Assembly (NCBI GenBank): GCA_003152995.1
Contig: PMBR01000091.1
Location: 1-61,905, forward strand
DNA: 61,905 nt
Source: Chloroflexota bacterium
GTDB taxonomy: Bacteria > Chloroflexota > Limnocylindria > Limnocylindrales > CSP1-4
Direction of reading: 5' to 3'
Part shown: positions 9,561-18,836 of the stretch, piece after piece
Numbering within the stretch: the stretch's first letter is position 1
Layout of the letters: every line of letters begins with the position of its first letter
Made by a program: the position numbers and the translations under genes
Notes under the pieces: model-generated
The model's input: only the letters and a program-made list of their open reading frames with translations
The model's database searches: none
What the model was told of the DNA's origin: nothing

Positions 9561-10811
9561 TCACGCCTCCTGGAGGCCGGCTGGCTCACGAGCGGACGCC
9601 CAGGCTTCGGGGGCTGCCAGATCGGCGAGGAGCTCATCCATGACCTCCTCTTCGGCGACTTGGAACCCTGCGGCGATCATGGCTGGGCGCAGACTTTCGT
9701 CCCAAGGCGCGGATTGAGGGGTCCCTCCAAGGGCTGGCCGATTGCCCGCATGACGCAGCGCACGCTCGTAGTCAGCGGTCGAGAATCGCCAGGAAAGAGC
9801 GCCATAGCGCGTGATGGAAGCCGCAATTTCAAGGCCCTTCCAGTCAAAGTCTCCGTGATATCGCAGCTCAACGCCGCCTTCGGAGAGCAAAGCCACGAGG
9901 CGCATTGCTGCCGTCGACGCGTTTCCTTCGATGCAAATCAGCGGTTGCCTGATCCCCTGGGCTGCAGCCTCTTGCACTACCGACGGGTTTTCGCAGACGT
10001 AGACCCTCGAGGCGAGCACACGGATCGAATCTATGGACGCCAGCATTCGCAATGTCAGGCGAAGTGGCTCGCCGGCGTCGGCGGCGGTTGAGAGTAGCTT
10101 CGCCAGATGAGTGTCACCTTCGAGGCGCAGCCCAAGCACCAGCACGTTGGGAGACAACACGTCGCAGATGACGCCGTGGCGTTCCCAAAGTGATCGCAAC
10201 GCCGCTGCCCCCTTCGGAGGCAGCCCGTCTGTGGCGAGTGCACGGAGGATGAGGCGCGACGTCGGCGTGTCGTCATCGAGGCCGTGGGACGATCGGGTGA
10301 GCCGCGTAGCCAAGACCGGGCGCGCAACCGCCGGATCGATTGGCAGGACTGCCAGCACCTTCAGTGCTTCGTCAAGCGCGCGAACGCTGTCGGAGCCAGC
10401 GATCTTGGTGAGCGTCCCGCCCTGCGACAGGGCGTCAAGCCAGACCTGTCGTTGCGCGTTGCCACGGATGGCCACGTGAAGTCGAGCGCGAGAAAGTGCT
10501 CCACGGACCTCCTCTCGGGCGGCCAGCCTTAGGGCGCGGTCAGGGAGTTCCTTAGAGACCCATCGCGGAAGAGCCGGCCTTACTCCGTTATCCCACGAGC
10601 TCTTGCTGGTTGGAATGGCGATGACGCTTTCGCCAGCGAGGGCATGGATCGCGCCGAGTAGCTTGACGCGGCCATCTGGATCCCCGACGAACCCGAGATC
10701 AGCCGCAGCAGCCGCTTCCCAAAGAGCGGTCATCGAGACCCGGACGCCTCGGAAGACACCGATGGCATCGGCAAGACGGCGAGCGAACGGATCGAGTTCA
10801 GGCAAGGTCAA
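9561..10811 (-). CDS. jetD: Wadjet JetD-like Toprim nuclease subunit (DUF2399/TIGR02679-like)
   Basis: Predicted DNA-cleaving subunit of a Wadjet SMC system. The C-terminal half has the Toprim signature: a CENPSVV strand with the catalytic Glu (about residue 274), the strand PLICIEGNAS, and YHGDFDWKGLEIA carrying the D-x-D metal site (about 320-325), all typical of DUF2399/TIGR02679 proteins. The N-terminal half is helical, with arm or winged-helix character. The true start is likely TTG at 10811 or 10805, overlapping the jetC stop (10798-10800); an in-frame ATG at 10934 would add a poorly conserved Arg-rich leader. About 416 residues fits the family. The overlap with jetC indicates co-translation. 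Confidence 0.75.
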   Translation of the reverse strand: MTLPELDPFARRLADAIGVFRGVRVSMTALWEAAAAADLGFVGDPDGRVKLLGAIHALAGESVIAIPTSKSSWDNGVRPALPRWVSKELPDRALRLAAREEVRGALSRARLHVAIRGNAQRQVWLDALSQGGTLTKIAGSDSVRALDEALKVLAVLPIDPAVARPVLATRLTRSSHGLDDDTPTSRLILRALATDGLPPKGAAALRSLWERHGVICDVLSPNVLVLGLRLEGDTHLAKLLSTAADAGEPLRLTLRMLASIDSIRVLASRVYVCENPSVVQEAAAQGIRQPLICIEGNASTAAMRLVALLSEGGVELRYHGDFDWKGLEIAASITRYGALSWRFSTADYERALRHAGNRPALGGTPQSAPWDESLRPAMIAAGFQVAEEEVMDELLADLAAPEAWASAREPAGLQEA

Positions 10812-13800
10812 AGGCCGGTGTGTCGACAACCTGGATAATCCGCGTCGACTCCACAACCGCAGGCGGCAGATCATCGCCGAGTTCACGATCGGTGACATGC
10901 ACGAAGTCGCGCCCGAGCCGGCGATCTGGGGCATTGCGTAAGCGGATCCGGCACGGGAAGCGACCGATTGCCTTCATGTCGCTCACGCCCGACAGGAACA
11001 CGAGTTGCATCCCTGCCGCTCGTGCGACCGCGCGCTGGAGATCGAGGAAGGTCACATGGCTCGCAGAACCAAGCGGATTGTCGAGAACGACGACGCCGGC
11101 ACCAACCGCTCGCCCGCGGTTTCGCGCGCGCAGTTTCGCGATCGTTGCGAAAAGCATCAGCGAGGCAGTCACGCGCTCGCCGCCCGACCACTTTCCGAGC
11201 CGCACCGCGGGTAGTGGTTCGGCAACAAGATCTACCCGAGGCTTGAGGATCGTCACACGGAATGCGTCGTCACCGACGGCGGCCTTGGTAGCTCGCCAGA
11301 GGAGCTCGAAACCACCGGGTCGCGTCCGTTCGCGACTGATCCGGTCAACCTCATCGCCGATCCGCGCGCGCAGGACTGCTTCGCTGGTGTCGATGGACGA
11401 CCGAACGCCGATGTCGATGAACTGCTCACCTTCGAGTCCGCCGAGACCGGCCGGCAATCGGGAGAACTCGGATAGCCGGCGAAGGTCGCGCAGAGATCGA
11501 CGAACCATGCCAACGCCGTCCTCGACAACGGTGTCACGAGCTTGGTCGAGCCCCTTGAGATGCTCCAAAATCGCAGCCCGTCGAGTCTCCATCTCAGCCG
11601 CGAATGCCCGCGCCTCTGGTGCCAGCTCTTCTACCACTCGCTCACGGAACCTCGAAACGACCTCCTTGGCGACTCGGACAAATCGCGGATCGGTCGTCCA
11701 CAGGGCGATATCGCGGGCTTGCGCGACAAGGGAATCTTGTGCGGCTACATCTGCTTTGAGGGCCTCTGCCAGCGAACCACGAACGCTAACGACGGCGGCC
11801 TTGGCCTCGTCAGGTTCGCCGGCGAACGGCGTGGCTTGAGCATCGGGCTCGTCCGGACCGAGCGCGTCGCTGAGGCGGTCCACCTGAGAGCCGAAGGCTG
11901 AAGTTCGCTTCTCAGCCGCTTCGAGGTCGGCGCGCGCACCGGCGGCCCGTGACTCGGCGGTGCGACGAAGCTCGAGATGAACGTTGTTCTGTTCGATGGC
12001 ATCTTGTTCGAGACGAAGCGCCTCGACTCGAGATGCTGGCTCCTCAGGCAAGCGCACCCGTTCGCGATCTGTGGCCTGAGTCAATTCCGTTTCGGCTTGT
12101 TCGAGTTCCGCCTGTGCTCGACCAACGGACTGAGAGAGTTCCGAGACCTGCTCACCTGCCCGCACGGAGGCCAAATCGCGGGCGGCTTCGGACGAACCGT
12201 CCGGAGTCTGAAGCAGCCGAGATGCTCGATCCACCGTCATCGGGTCCTGGCGAGCCACCTTTGCCGCTGACTCGCTGGCAGCCCTGCGTGCTGTCGCGAG
12301 GTTGCGCTTCGTCTCAGATTCCTCGACTTCGCGGTTCCAGGCGTCATTCGCGTCGATCCAAGCCTGTCGGAGCACGTCGAGCGACGAACTCTCACTATCG
12401 GTTGCGTCCGCGCCGCCCGGAAGCGAGGCTCGTTCGGCCGCAAAAGCCTTGGCTTCATCGGCGCGCAGCGCGGCAATCCCCTTGGCGTTATCGCGTCGCC
12501 GTTCGCTCCCGACGATCTCTCGATCGCGGTTCCGGATCTCCTCATCCAAGGTTTGGATCCGTCCGGGGATCGCGTCGGCTTCGGCGCGTGTTGCCACTGC
12601 TGAGGCGACGCGGTCAACGAGTGCGGCCAGCCGCTCCATCGCGCGACCACGAGCATGTCGTCGGGCGGCGATTTGGGTTAGCTCCTCGCCAATAGCACGG
12701 TCGCGGAGGTCGTCGTTGCGGATGCGCTCCTTCGCCGCCGTAAGAGCCTCGGCCGCTTGGCGAGCGTCCGCCTCGGCGAGTTCGAGTCCATTTGTGAGCC
12801 GCTCAATGTCGCCAGGCTGACACTCGGCAAGCAACGAGCGCAGTCGCCGGCGTAACTCGCCGTCGGATTCCTGCCCTGCGGCGAGGTTCGCTCGCTGCAA
12901 TTCACGTTCTTCTGCGCGTGTCTCGCGTTCGGTCCAATCGGCCGCAGCTCGATCAGCGTCATACAGAGCGGCGTCAGGGGGCAGGACGAAAGCTTCAGGC
13001 GCATGCCCATTGCCAAAGACTGCCATGAGATCGTCGAGCGTCGCGACCCCAACGATCGAGGTAGGAGCCAGCCCCGCGTCCGCGAGAAGTTCCCGCGCCT
13101 TAGCGAGGTCGTCAGAATTTCGGACGAGAACACCGCCGACGACGAGGGGCGCGGAGAGAAAGGCGGTGAGGCGGCGCGACGGCTCAGCCTGTTCCGCCAG
13201 TGCACGCCATCCAGTCATCGCGGGAATTCGAGCATCCTCGAGGACTCGAAGCGCGCGTTCAACGTCGATCGAAGGAGGGAGAAGTTGAGCGGTCGCAAGA
13301 CCGCGTCGGGCGCGTTCGTCTTCAACGCTGGCGATCGCAAGAGCGATCAAGTCTTGATCCGACCGGAGGATCGACGCCCCAAGCGCCTCTTCAATAATGG
13401 GGCCCATACCGATGACATCCGGGGCTTCGGTTCCCGACAGGATCAGGATTCGCGGTTCTTCGGCCAGACCCTGCCGGAGCGCCAGGATCCGGTCGAGGGC
13501 CACCCGGTCACGTTCGGCGGCGGCTCTTGAGGCGTTGGCGAACGGCTCAAGTTCTGTCGTGAGCCGCTCACGCTCTGCGTCCACACGAGACCGAGCCTTG
13601 CTACGTTCCGCCCCGAGTTCACCGTCGCGGGCAACGTCACTGGCGTCTTCTCGCTGAGACCGAACGAAAGCGATCTCGGCCAGCTCGTCGGCTCGAATCA
13701 AACCTTCTCGCCTGGCGCGGTCGATAGAGGCATCGATGTCAGTGTGCAGAGCGTCGAGGCCACGCTTGCGCTCTTCGTATCGGATCCGTTTGAGCGTTGC

Positions 13801-15171
13801 ATCATCCTTGGCGGTGTGCGCTGAAGTCAGATCCCTCTCGGCCTCAAGAACTGACTCGGTTTGAGCGTCGACTTCCTTCCGAGCCGCTGCTTCCAGCGAA
13901 CCCAGGGCTCCTGCCAGATGAGCAGCCGTGGAGAGCCTCAACCGCTCCAGAGGTGCTGCCCCTTCGGTCAGTTTCGCGAACTCGGCTTCGAGGGTGCCGA
14001 GCCGGCGCGCGGTGTCGTCGCGCTCAACCAGGAGAGGGACTACCCGCCAGGCCCGGTCGTTTGCCTGCGCCTCACCGAGTGACGTGGTTTCCGCCTGGAG
14101 GGTGACTTGGGCCTGGTCGCGCCGGTAGAGGGCCGCAATACGCGAGTATTCGTTCGCCATAGCACGCCACTGCGACGCACTCGCCCGTTCGGCGGCGACC
14201 GACTTGTCTTCAAGATCGGCTCGTTCTTGCGCGGCAGTTCCGTCGGCTTCTGCTTTCTCCTTTGCGAGCCGAAGGGAGGTCCTCACCCGAGCGGCTTCAA
14301 CTCGGACCGCAGTCAGATGAGACCGGGCGCTGCCGGCAGAGTCATACAGGATGGCAAGGCGTCCCAGATGATCGACCGCCTCGGCACTAAAGGCCGCGTC
14401 AGCCTCCACATCCGGCCGCTCCGCCAATTGATCGGCGACGTCGCCGAGGATGGAGGCGACCTTGGTCGGTTCTCCGGGTTCAGTGATCAGCTCAAGGATT
14501 CGTCGCACGAACTCCTCGGGCTTCTGCTCGACGAACTCGTTGGCGATGCCGCCTTCCACGCGGTTCATCGAACCGATCGTTTCCCACAACGTCGGATCGA
14601 GTCCTCGATCGTCAAGCAGCTTCTCCCAGCGATGGGGCTCACCGATGATCGCAACCGGTTCGCACGCGGGCGGTAACGCCTTGATCGCCGGTAGGACCGT
14701 ATCAAGCGTGCTCTGGCGGCCGCCGTGGCGGAACGGGAGCCGGTCGAGTTCGGCCTTGTTGCCGTCGCAGTTGAATGAGTAGCGCACGATCTTGAGCTTG
14801 GCCCGGCCTGCGGCCGGATCCGCGGGCGCCTGGCGTTCGGGCCACTCGTAGATAGCGCCAGTGACAAGTCGACGGCCGTCCGGGTGGGCCCACTCGATTG
14901 CGACGTGCGATGTGTCCCCCGAAAGCACGTAATCCTCGAGGGCGCGCGCCTCCTCGTGGCCTTGACGGCCACTGAGGAATTCCGCACGCCGAGGACGCAT
15001 CAACGACACAAGAAGGGCGACAAGTGTCGACTTGCCTCCGCCGTTCCGCAGCCACAGGACGGTGTCGAGTGGATGCGTTCCGTCCGCCGACGAGAGGTCG
15101 AGTCGAACGTTGGCGAATCGACTCGCGGGCGTGCCGATCGAGTCGAGGTAGATGGACTTGATCTGCCACAT
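10798..15171 (-). CDS. jetC: Wadjet JetC-like SMC ATPase
   Basis: A 1457-residue SMC-family ATPase, predicted loop-extruding motor of a Wadjet plasmid-defence complex. Walker A is LRNGGGKST (41-49). Long Ala/Glu/Arg-rich coiled coils fill the middle and surround a globular hinge-like segment. The C-terminus has the ABC signature KWSGGERVTASLML and a Walker B-like VVVLDNPLG, where Asn-Pro follows the Asp instead of the usual Glu. The protein begins MWQIKSIYLDSIG, unlike TIGR02680 (type II) JetC proteins as I remember them. Three bases separate it from jetB upstream and it overlaps jetD downstream. SMC-ATPase identity is very sure; the Wadjet role follows from the four-gene set. Confidence 0.85.
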   Translation of the reverse strand: MWQIKSIYLDSIGTPASRFANVRLDLSSADGTHPLDTVLWLRNGGGKSTLVALLVSLMRPRRAEFLSGRQGHEEARALEDYVLSGDTSHVAIEWAHPDGRRLVTGAIYEWPERQAPADPAAGRAKLKIVRYSFNCDGNKAELDRLPFRHGGRQSTLDTVLPAIKALPPACEPVAIIGEPHRWEKLLDDRGLDPTLWETIGSMNRVEGGIANEFVEQKPEEFVRRILELITEPGEPTKVASILGDVADQLAERPDVEADAAFSAEAVDHLGRLAILYDSAGSARSHLTAVRVEAARVRTSLRLAKEKAEADGTAAQERADLEDKSVAAERASASQWRAMANEYSRIAALYRRDQAQVTLQAETTSLGEAQANDRAWRVVPLLVERDDTARRLGTLEAEFAKLTEGAAPLERLRLSTAAHLAGALGSLEAAARKEVDAQTESVLEAERDLTSAHTAKDDATLKRIRYEERKRGLDALHTDIDASIDRARREGLIRADELAEIAFVRSQREDASDVARDGELGAERSKARSRVDAERERLTTELEPFANASRAAAERDRVALDRILALRQGLAEEPRILILSGTEAPDVIGMGPIIEEALGASILRSDQDLIALAIASVEDERARRGLATAQLLPPSIDVERALRVLEDARIPAMTGWRALAEQAEPSRRLTAFLSAPLVVGGVLVRNSDDLAKARELLADAGLAPTSIVGVATLDDLMAVFGNGHAPEAFVLPPDAALYDADRAAADWTERETRAEERELQRANLAAGQESDGELRRRLRSLLAECQPGDIERLTNGLELAEADARQAAEALTAAKERIRNDDLRDRAIGEELTQIAARRHARGRAMERLAALVDRVASAVATRAEADAIPGRIQTLDEEIRNRDREIVGSERRRDNAKGIAALRADEAKAFAAERASLPGGADATDSESSSLDVLRQAWIDANDAWNREVEESETKRNLATARRAASESAAKVARQDPMTVDRASRLLQTPDGSSEAARDLASVRAGEQVSELSQSVGRAQAELEQAETELTQATDRERVRLPEEPASRVEALRLEQDAIEQNNVHLELRRTAESRAAGARADLEAAEKRTSAFGSQVDRLSDALGPDEPDAQATPFAGEPDEAKAAVVSVRGSLAEALKADVAAQDSLVAQARDIALWTTDPRFVRVAKEVVSRFRERVVEELAPEARAFAAEMETRRAAILEHLKGLDQARDTVVEDGVGMVRRSLRDLRRLSEFSRLPAGLGGLEGEQFIDIGVRSSIDTSEAVLRARIGDEVDRISRERTRPGGFELLWRATKAAVGDDAFRVTILKPRVDLVAEPLPAVRLGKWSGGERVTASLMLFATIAKLRARNRGRAVGAGVVVLDNPLGSASHVTFLDLQRAVARAAGMQLVFLSGVSDMKAIGRFPCRIRLRNAPDRRLGRDFVHVTDRELGDDLPPAVVESTRIIQVVDTPAFDLA

Positions 15172-15174
15172 CGG

Positions 15175-15900
15175 TCAGCCCTCCGCGAATTCGGAGCCGC
15201 GCTCGGTGGCGACTCGCCGCAATGCTTCGAGGGCCTCTCCGCCGGCGATCTCAGCGACCATAAGGCGGAAACGATCGGTCAACAGATAGCGGCCTTCGCC
15301 AAGACGAGCGCCGGCGCGGTTCGCCATATGCTGATCGACCAAGAGTTCGAACCCGTCCTGGACGATCCGTTGCGTGCAGCCCGTTGCCGGCCCAGGCTGC
15401 GATGCCTTTGGCTTGAAGACGGGCAGCCGATCCCACGCCAGAGCGGCCGAACGGACACGCGCCTCGACCGTGTCCGCGTCGCCAGTCAAGGCCTTCAAGG
15501 GCTCGATCGACGTCCGGACAAACTGCTCGACCCGCTTGATCGAGAGAATCTGTCCGCCCGGGGCGTCGAGCGTGTCGTCTCGTGGATACGCGAGTGCGGC
15601 GATGGCGAGCATTGCCAAGCCAAAGAGCATGCGGGCTTCCGTGTTGTCCATCCGAAGATCGCCCAAACGGAAAGCAAAGACCGACCCTGTAACTGGAGCC
15701 AGCACGACGCCGCTTCGCGGAGTGCCGAGGATGGTCAACCCAAGCCCGCGGGCGAACTCGTCCACGAGCTGGCGAAACTGCTGGTTGTTGCGATAGCGAT
15801 CGAGCGCCTGTCCGTAATCGGATCCTTCGGCCGGGTTTCGGTTTGTGAACCCAGCACCAATAAGGATCCCAGCCGCTGTCGCATCGGCCAAATCTGTCAT
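15175..15900 (-). CDS. jetB: Wadjet JetB-like (MukE/KITE-type) subunit
   Basis: A 241-residue protein between the kleisin-like and SMC genes, the position and size expected for JetB, the KITE/MukE-like winged-helix dimer that binds the kleisin. The sequence alternates helices with short beta hairpins (GVVLAPVTGSVFAFRL; LGEGRYLLTDRFRLMV), consistent with tandem winged helices. There is no catalytic motif. Its ATG overlaps the stop of jetA as ATGA (15900-15897), and its own stop is 3 bp from jetC. Assignment is mainly by synteny and length because JetB sequences are poorly conserved. Confidence 0.65.
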   Translation of the reverse strand: MTDLADATAAGILIGAGFTNRNPAEGSDYGQALDRYRNNQQFRQLVDEFARGLGLTILGTPRSGVVLAPVTGSVFAFRLGDLRMDNTEARMLFGLAMLAIAALAYPRDDTLDAPGGQILSIKRVEQFVRTSIEPLKALTGDADTVEARVRSAALAWDRLPVFKPKASQPGPATGCTQRIVQDGFELLVDQHMANRAGARLGEGRYLLTDRFRLMVAEIAGGEALEALRRVATERGSEFAEG

Positions 15901-17510
15901 TTCTTGCCTCGCCGATAGCGATCGATGGAAATAGGCTGGGGAGTTGGGTCGACCGGCATAGGGGCGACGAGGTCACTCGCAAGCAATGCTTCGGGACTGC
16001 CGACAAGTAGATCGGCGCCCGAGTAATCGGGATCGACGAGTTGTCGCCCGATATCGAGCGACTCGATACCACTCGTTATGTCTACCTCAGCGCCACGGCC
16101 GATCGCTTCGGGGTCTTCTTCTGGCGCGAACGCCCAAAGGCACGCGAGCACGAGCAGGTCAGCCAACTCTGGATCCTGGCGGGAACGTGCAAGTGTCAGA
16201 AGATCGGAGAGAAGCGTGGGAGTGCGACGGGCAACACTGAGGATCTCGCCGGCCGCGGCGATTGTCGCGTTGCTGTAGCTCTGCGGGTCGGCGGCGCCAT
16301 CATCTGCGTCTGGAACTTCGGCGTCTATTTCTCGCGGCACGTAGCTCCGTGGCGGTGCGAGCAGGCCGTCAATGAGGTCGTTCAGGCGCGCGAGACGACG
16401 ACCGCGGACGCCGAACGCATTGACCACGAATACGTCAGTGACGACCGTCGCGAGTTGAGCGGGCAGCGCCAGGACCGGTTCAAAGAGTTGCGTCCGGATC
16501 GACAGCAGCCGAAGTCGCGGCCGGCGGGCGAGCCGCTGTTCTCCCTGCGCCGAAAGGAACCGCTTGTGGACCGGAAGGATCCGCTGCTGGAGATCGAGGT
16601 GAAGCGCCTTGCAGCCTTCCAGCAGCTCAATGATTCGGCCCGACTCGGCCCGCACTTCCGCCTCGTCGGCGTCGAGTCCTGAGGCAGCGTGCTCCAGGAG
16701 GCGATTGTCGTCCACGATCCTGCCCGCGATATGGTGGCGTGCTGCGGACACCTGATCTCGCAGATCGTTCCAGTCGATGGAGGTCACATCTCGCCCGATG
16801 TCTTCGAGCAGGATGGAGATCGATGCAGCGACCCGACGTGATGTCTCGCCGGCGGCCTCGGCGCTGACACGCGCAGCATCGAGACGACCGTCCGCCAGCT
16901 GTCGCTCGAGCATGACGGCGATCGCCGCCTCAGTGTCTGTCGCATCGAGGTCGAGCGCAGAGAGGAATACGTTGATGGCCTCGGCCGAGGCGCTGACGCT
17001 GACGCCGTCCTCGGTGGGCTCAAGCTTCAAGAGATCGAAGGTGAACGGACGGGGAACGCCGTCCTCGCCGACTCCCGTGAAGGTGAACCGGGCGAAGTCA
17101 TCGGGCGCGTTGAGCAGGTGCCTGTAGACGAACTCGGCGGCGTAGCGGGCGTCCGAGGTGGAGATCCCCGGCGACATTCGCTCGGCGAACGCGGTCAGGG
17201 CATCGATCACCGCGTCTTCGCTGATATCCCGGGAGATACCCATCGAAGCGACGACGAGGTCGATTGTTCGCTGTGCCAAGCGGCGAAGGTCGAGGTGAGC
17301 CTGGTCAATCGGCTCAGGCTGTGTATGGGCGGCAGCCCGGACGAGGGCCTCGACCGGAGCCATAACGACCTGGGAGCGCCAACGACGCTCGTCGGCGGTC
17401 AGTTTCGGCGGTCGTGGACGCCGCTCGGCCTGAATCGGGGCGATCGGCACCAGGCCGACCGACTGGTCGGGTCCCCACTCAAGCTTGGCCTGGCTTTCCA
17501 CGATCCGCAC
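15897..17510 (-). CDS. jetA: Wadjet JetA-like kleisin (MukF-type) subunit
   Basis: A 537-residue protein and first gene of the jet operon (GTG 17510, preceded by AGGGGG). The order kleisin-KITE-SMC-Toprim matches Wadjet JetA-B-C-D. The N-terminal part (about 30-200) is a compact helical/winged-helix region, the middle (200-420) is long amphipathic helix resembling the MukF/JetA coiled arm, and the C-terminus is short and acidic, ending PQPISIDRYRRGKK. There is no enzymatic motif. JetA would bridge the JetC heads and recruit JetB. The assignment rests on gene order and predicted fold. Confidence 0.65.
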   Translation of the reverse strand: MRIVESQAKLEWGPDQSVGLVPIAPIQAERRPRPPKLTADERRWRSQVVMAPVEALVRAAAHTQPEPIDQAHLDLRRLAQRTIDLVVASMGISRDISEDAVIDALTAFAERMSPGISTSDARYAAEFVYRHLLNAPDDFARFTFTGVGEDGVPRPFTFDLLKLEPTEDGVSVSASAEAINVFLSALDLDATDTEAAIAVMLERQLADGRLDAARVSAEAAGETSRRVAASISILLEDIGRDVTSIDWNDLRDQVSAARHHIAGRIVDDNRLLEHAASGLDADEAEVRAESGRIIELLEGCKALHLDLQQRILPVHKRFLSAQGEQRLARRPRLRLLSIRTQLFEPVLALPAQLATVVTDVFVVNAFGVRGRRLARLNDLIDGLLAPPRSYVPREIDAEVPDADDGAADPQSYSNATIAAAGEILSVARRTPTLLSDLLTLARSRQDPELADLLVLACLWAFAPEEDPEAIGRGAEVDITSGIESLDIGRQLVDPDYSGADLLVGSPEALLASDLVAPMPVDPTPQPISIDRYRRGKK

Positions 17511-17520
17511 AATGACCCCC

Positions 17521-17710
17521 TCGTGTGACAGCTATCGTGGCACAGCTACACGACGAAATGGACGGTTCGCGCAAACGACCGTTGCCGATCTGCCCCGCTC
17601 GCATGCCTCTGCCACGACTCGCAAGGCCAAAGGCTGCCGGTCCCATCGGTGCACGAATCGGTCTTCGGCCGGGCTTTCGGGGAAGATGCCGATTCCCGCA
17701 AATGGATCGA
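17521..17710. other. Spacer between zinc-finger gene and jet operon
   Basis: No ORF is supported here. At 17521-17526 and 17548-17553 TCGTGT and ACACGA form a 6-bp inverted repeat just upstream of jetA, a possible operator. At 17650-17660 TGCACGAATCG matches 11 bases of the motif repeated at the transposon right end (28313-28396), in the opposite orientation as expected for a left end. It is a single copy, so this may be chance or a decayed end. Confidence 0.3.
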
Positions 17711-18685
17711 TCACGCCTGGTTCCCCCTCACTTGTGCATAGCGATCGCGCGACTTCCGCCTGAAGTAGACGAGGCGATGTTCCTCACGGCAGTCGGGGTG
17801 ATAGACCGGCTCGCCGCGGCGAACCCGCCCCTGCTGGCGCCCATCCACTTCCATAAGCGCGCCGCATTCCGCGCACCGACCCGTAGAGTGATCGTTGCCA
17901 AGCTGCTCGGAGTAGTCGAGAGCGATCAACCCCTTGAGAGTCTCAGGCAGGTCTGCTGCAAAGACTCCACGCTCGAACGCCTCGGGAAACGAATCTGACG
18001 CCTCCGAGTCATCGTCATCGACGAACTCGTATGTCCCGAGCCAGACGAATCGACGGCGAACGTCATACCGAGCAATCTCATCGAGCTCCCAGGCCACGAC
18101 CTGATCGATACGATGGAGCCCGATGTCGATCAGGTGGGTGTGCGGATCCTCGGTCACAGCGGAGAGGGCACTCCTTACGAGTTCTTGCATCGAGGCGAGA
18201 TCAGCGAGCGCGGTTGCGTTCGCGGCGGGCTCGAGCGGACTGCTGCCTGTCCACCAGGGACGCGGGGTTGAAAGTCCGAGCAGCCCTCCTACGAGGTGGG
18301 CGATTGCCTCATAGGGCCGGTCAACAAGGCTCAGCGACTGCAGGAGAACGGACCAGCCCGGAGCCTCCAGGACCCTTTCCGGGGACTCGGAAGGCATGAC
18401 CGACTTCGGGAAGAGCCAGCCGAAGAGGAGAAGGGCACGAATGACGGGGTCAAAGAGCCGCGTCGACTCTTTGAGGTTGTAGGAGCGAATGTGCTCGACG
18501 AGCATCCCGTCGGCATGCTTCTCCGTGCGTTCCACGAAGTAGCTGTGCCCTTCGGCGGGTTGCGGCGCTGGCAATCCATAGGCGGCGCGGACGGGAGCAA
18601 TCGTGTGGGCGACTACGAAGCCAAGCAGTGAGTCGTAGTCGGCGAGATCGGTTGCGGCCAAGTCGAGAGCGAGGCTGTGTTTCAT
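17711..18685 (-). CDS. Unrecognised protein with C-terminal zinc finger
   Basis: A 324-residue protein (ATG 18685). The N-terminal 240 residues are helical with hydrophobic patches (VIRALLLFGWLFP) but no clear membrane span. The C-terminus carries C-A-E-C-G, then H-P-D-C-R and a basic YFRRKSRDR segment, a likely zinc-binding DNA- or RNA-binding finger reminiscent of, but not matching, the CGNR finger. It sits upstream of the jet operon on the same strand with a 200-bp gap. A perfect inverted repeat (18705-18738) lies just before its start, so it may be a regulator acting on its own promoter. The function is unknown. Confidence 0.65.
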   Translation of the reverse strand: MKHSLALDLAATDLADYDSLLGFVVAHTIAPVRAAYGLPAPQPAEGHSYFVERTEKHADGMLVEHIRSYNLKESTRLFDPVIRALLLFGWLFPKSVMPSESPERVLEAPGWSVLLQSLSLVDRPYEAIAHLVGGLLGLSTPRPWWTGSSPLEPAANATALADLASMQELVRSALSAVTEDPHTHLIDIGLHRIDQVVAWELDEIARYDVRRRFVWLGTYEFVDDDDSEASDSFPEAFERGVFAADLPETLKGLIALDYSEQLGNDHSTGRCAECGALMEVDGRQQGRVRRGEPVYHPDCREEHRLVYFRRKSRDRYAQVRGNQA

Positions 18686-18704
18686 GACAACAACCTACGC
18701 CCAT

Positions 18705-18738
18705 TTCACACTACCTGGAACGTGAGATGCAGTGTGAA
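18705..18738 (-). promoter_or_regulatory. Inverted-repeat operator before zinc-finger gene
   Basis: TTCACACT (18705-18712) and AGTGTGAA (18731-18738) are perfect 8-bp arms with an 18-bp spacer, 20 bp upstream of the start at 18685. On the minus strand TTCACA (18738-18733) could be a -35 and TAGTGT (18713-18708) a -10 with a 19-bp spacer, so a protein bound to the repeat would cover the promoter. Confidence 0.5.
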
Positions 18739-18836
18739 TTCGCTCGGATCGGTAGCGTTCGTCGGCCTTTCGCCGGAAATGGGTGAGCCGATGAAGGTCG
18801 CGGCAAGCCGGGTGGTAGACCGCGGGGCAGGCTCCT

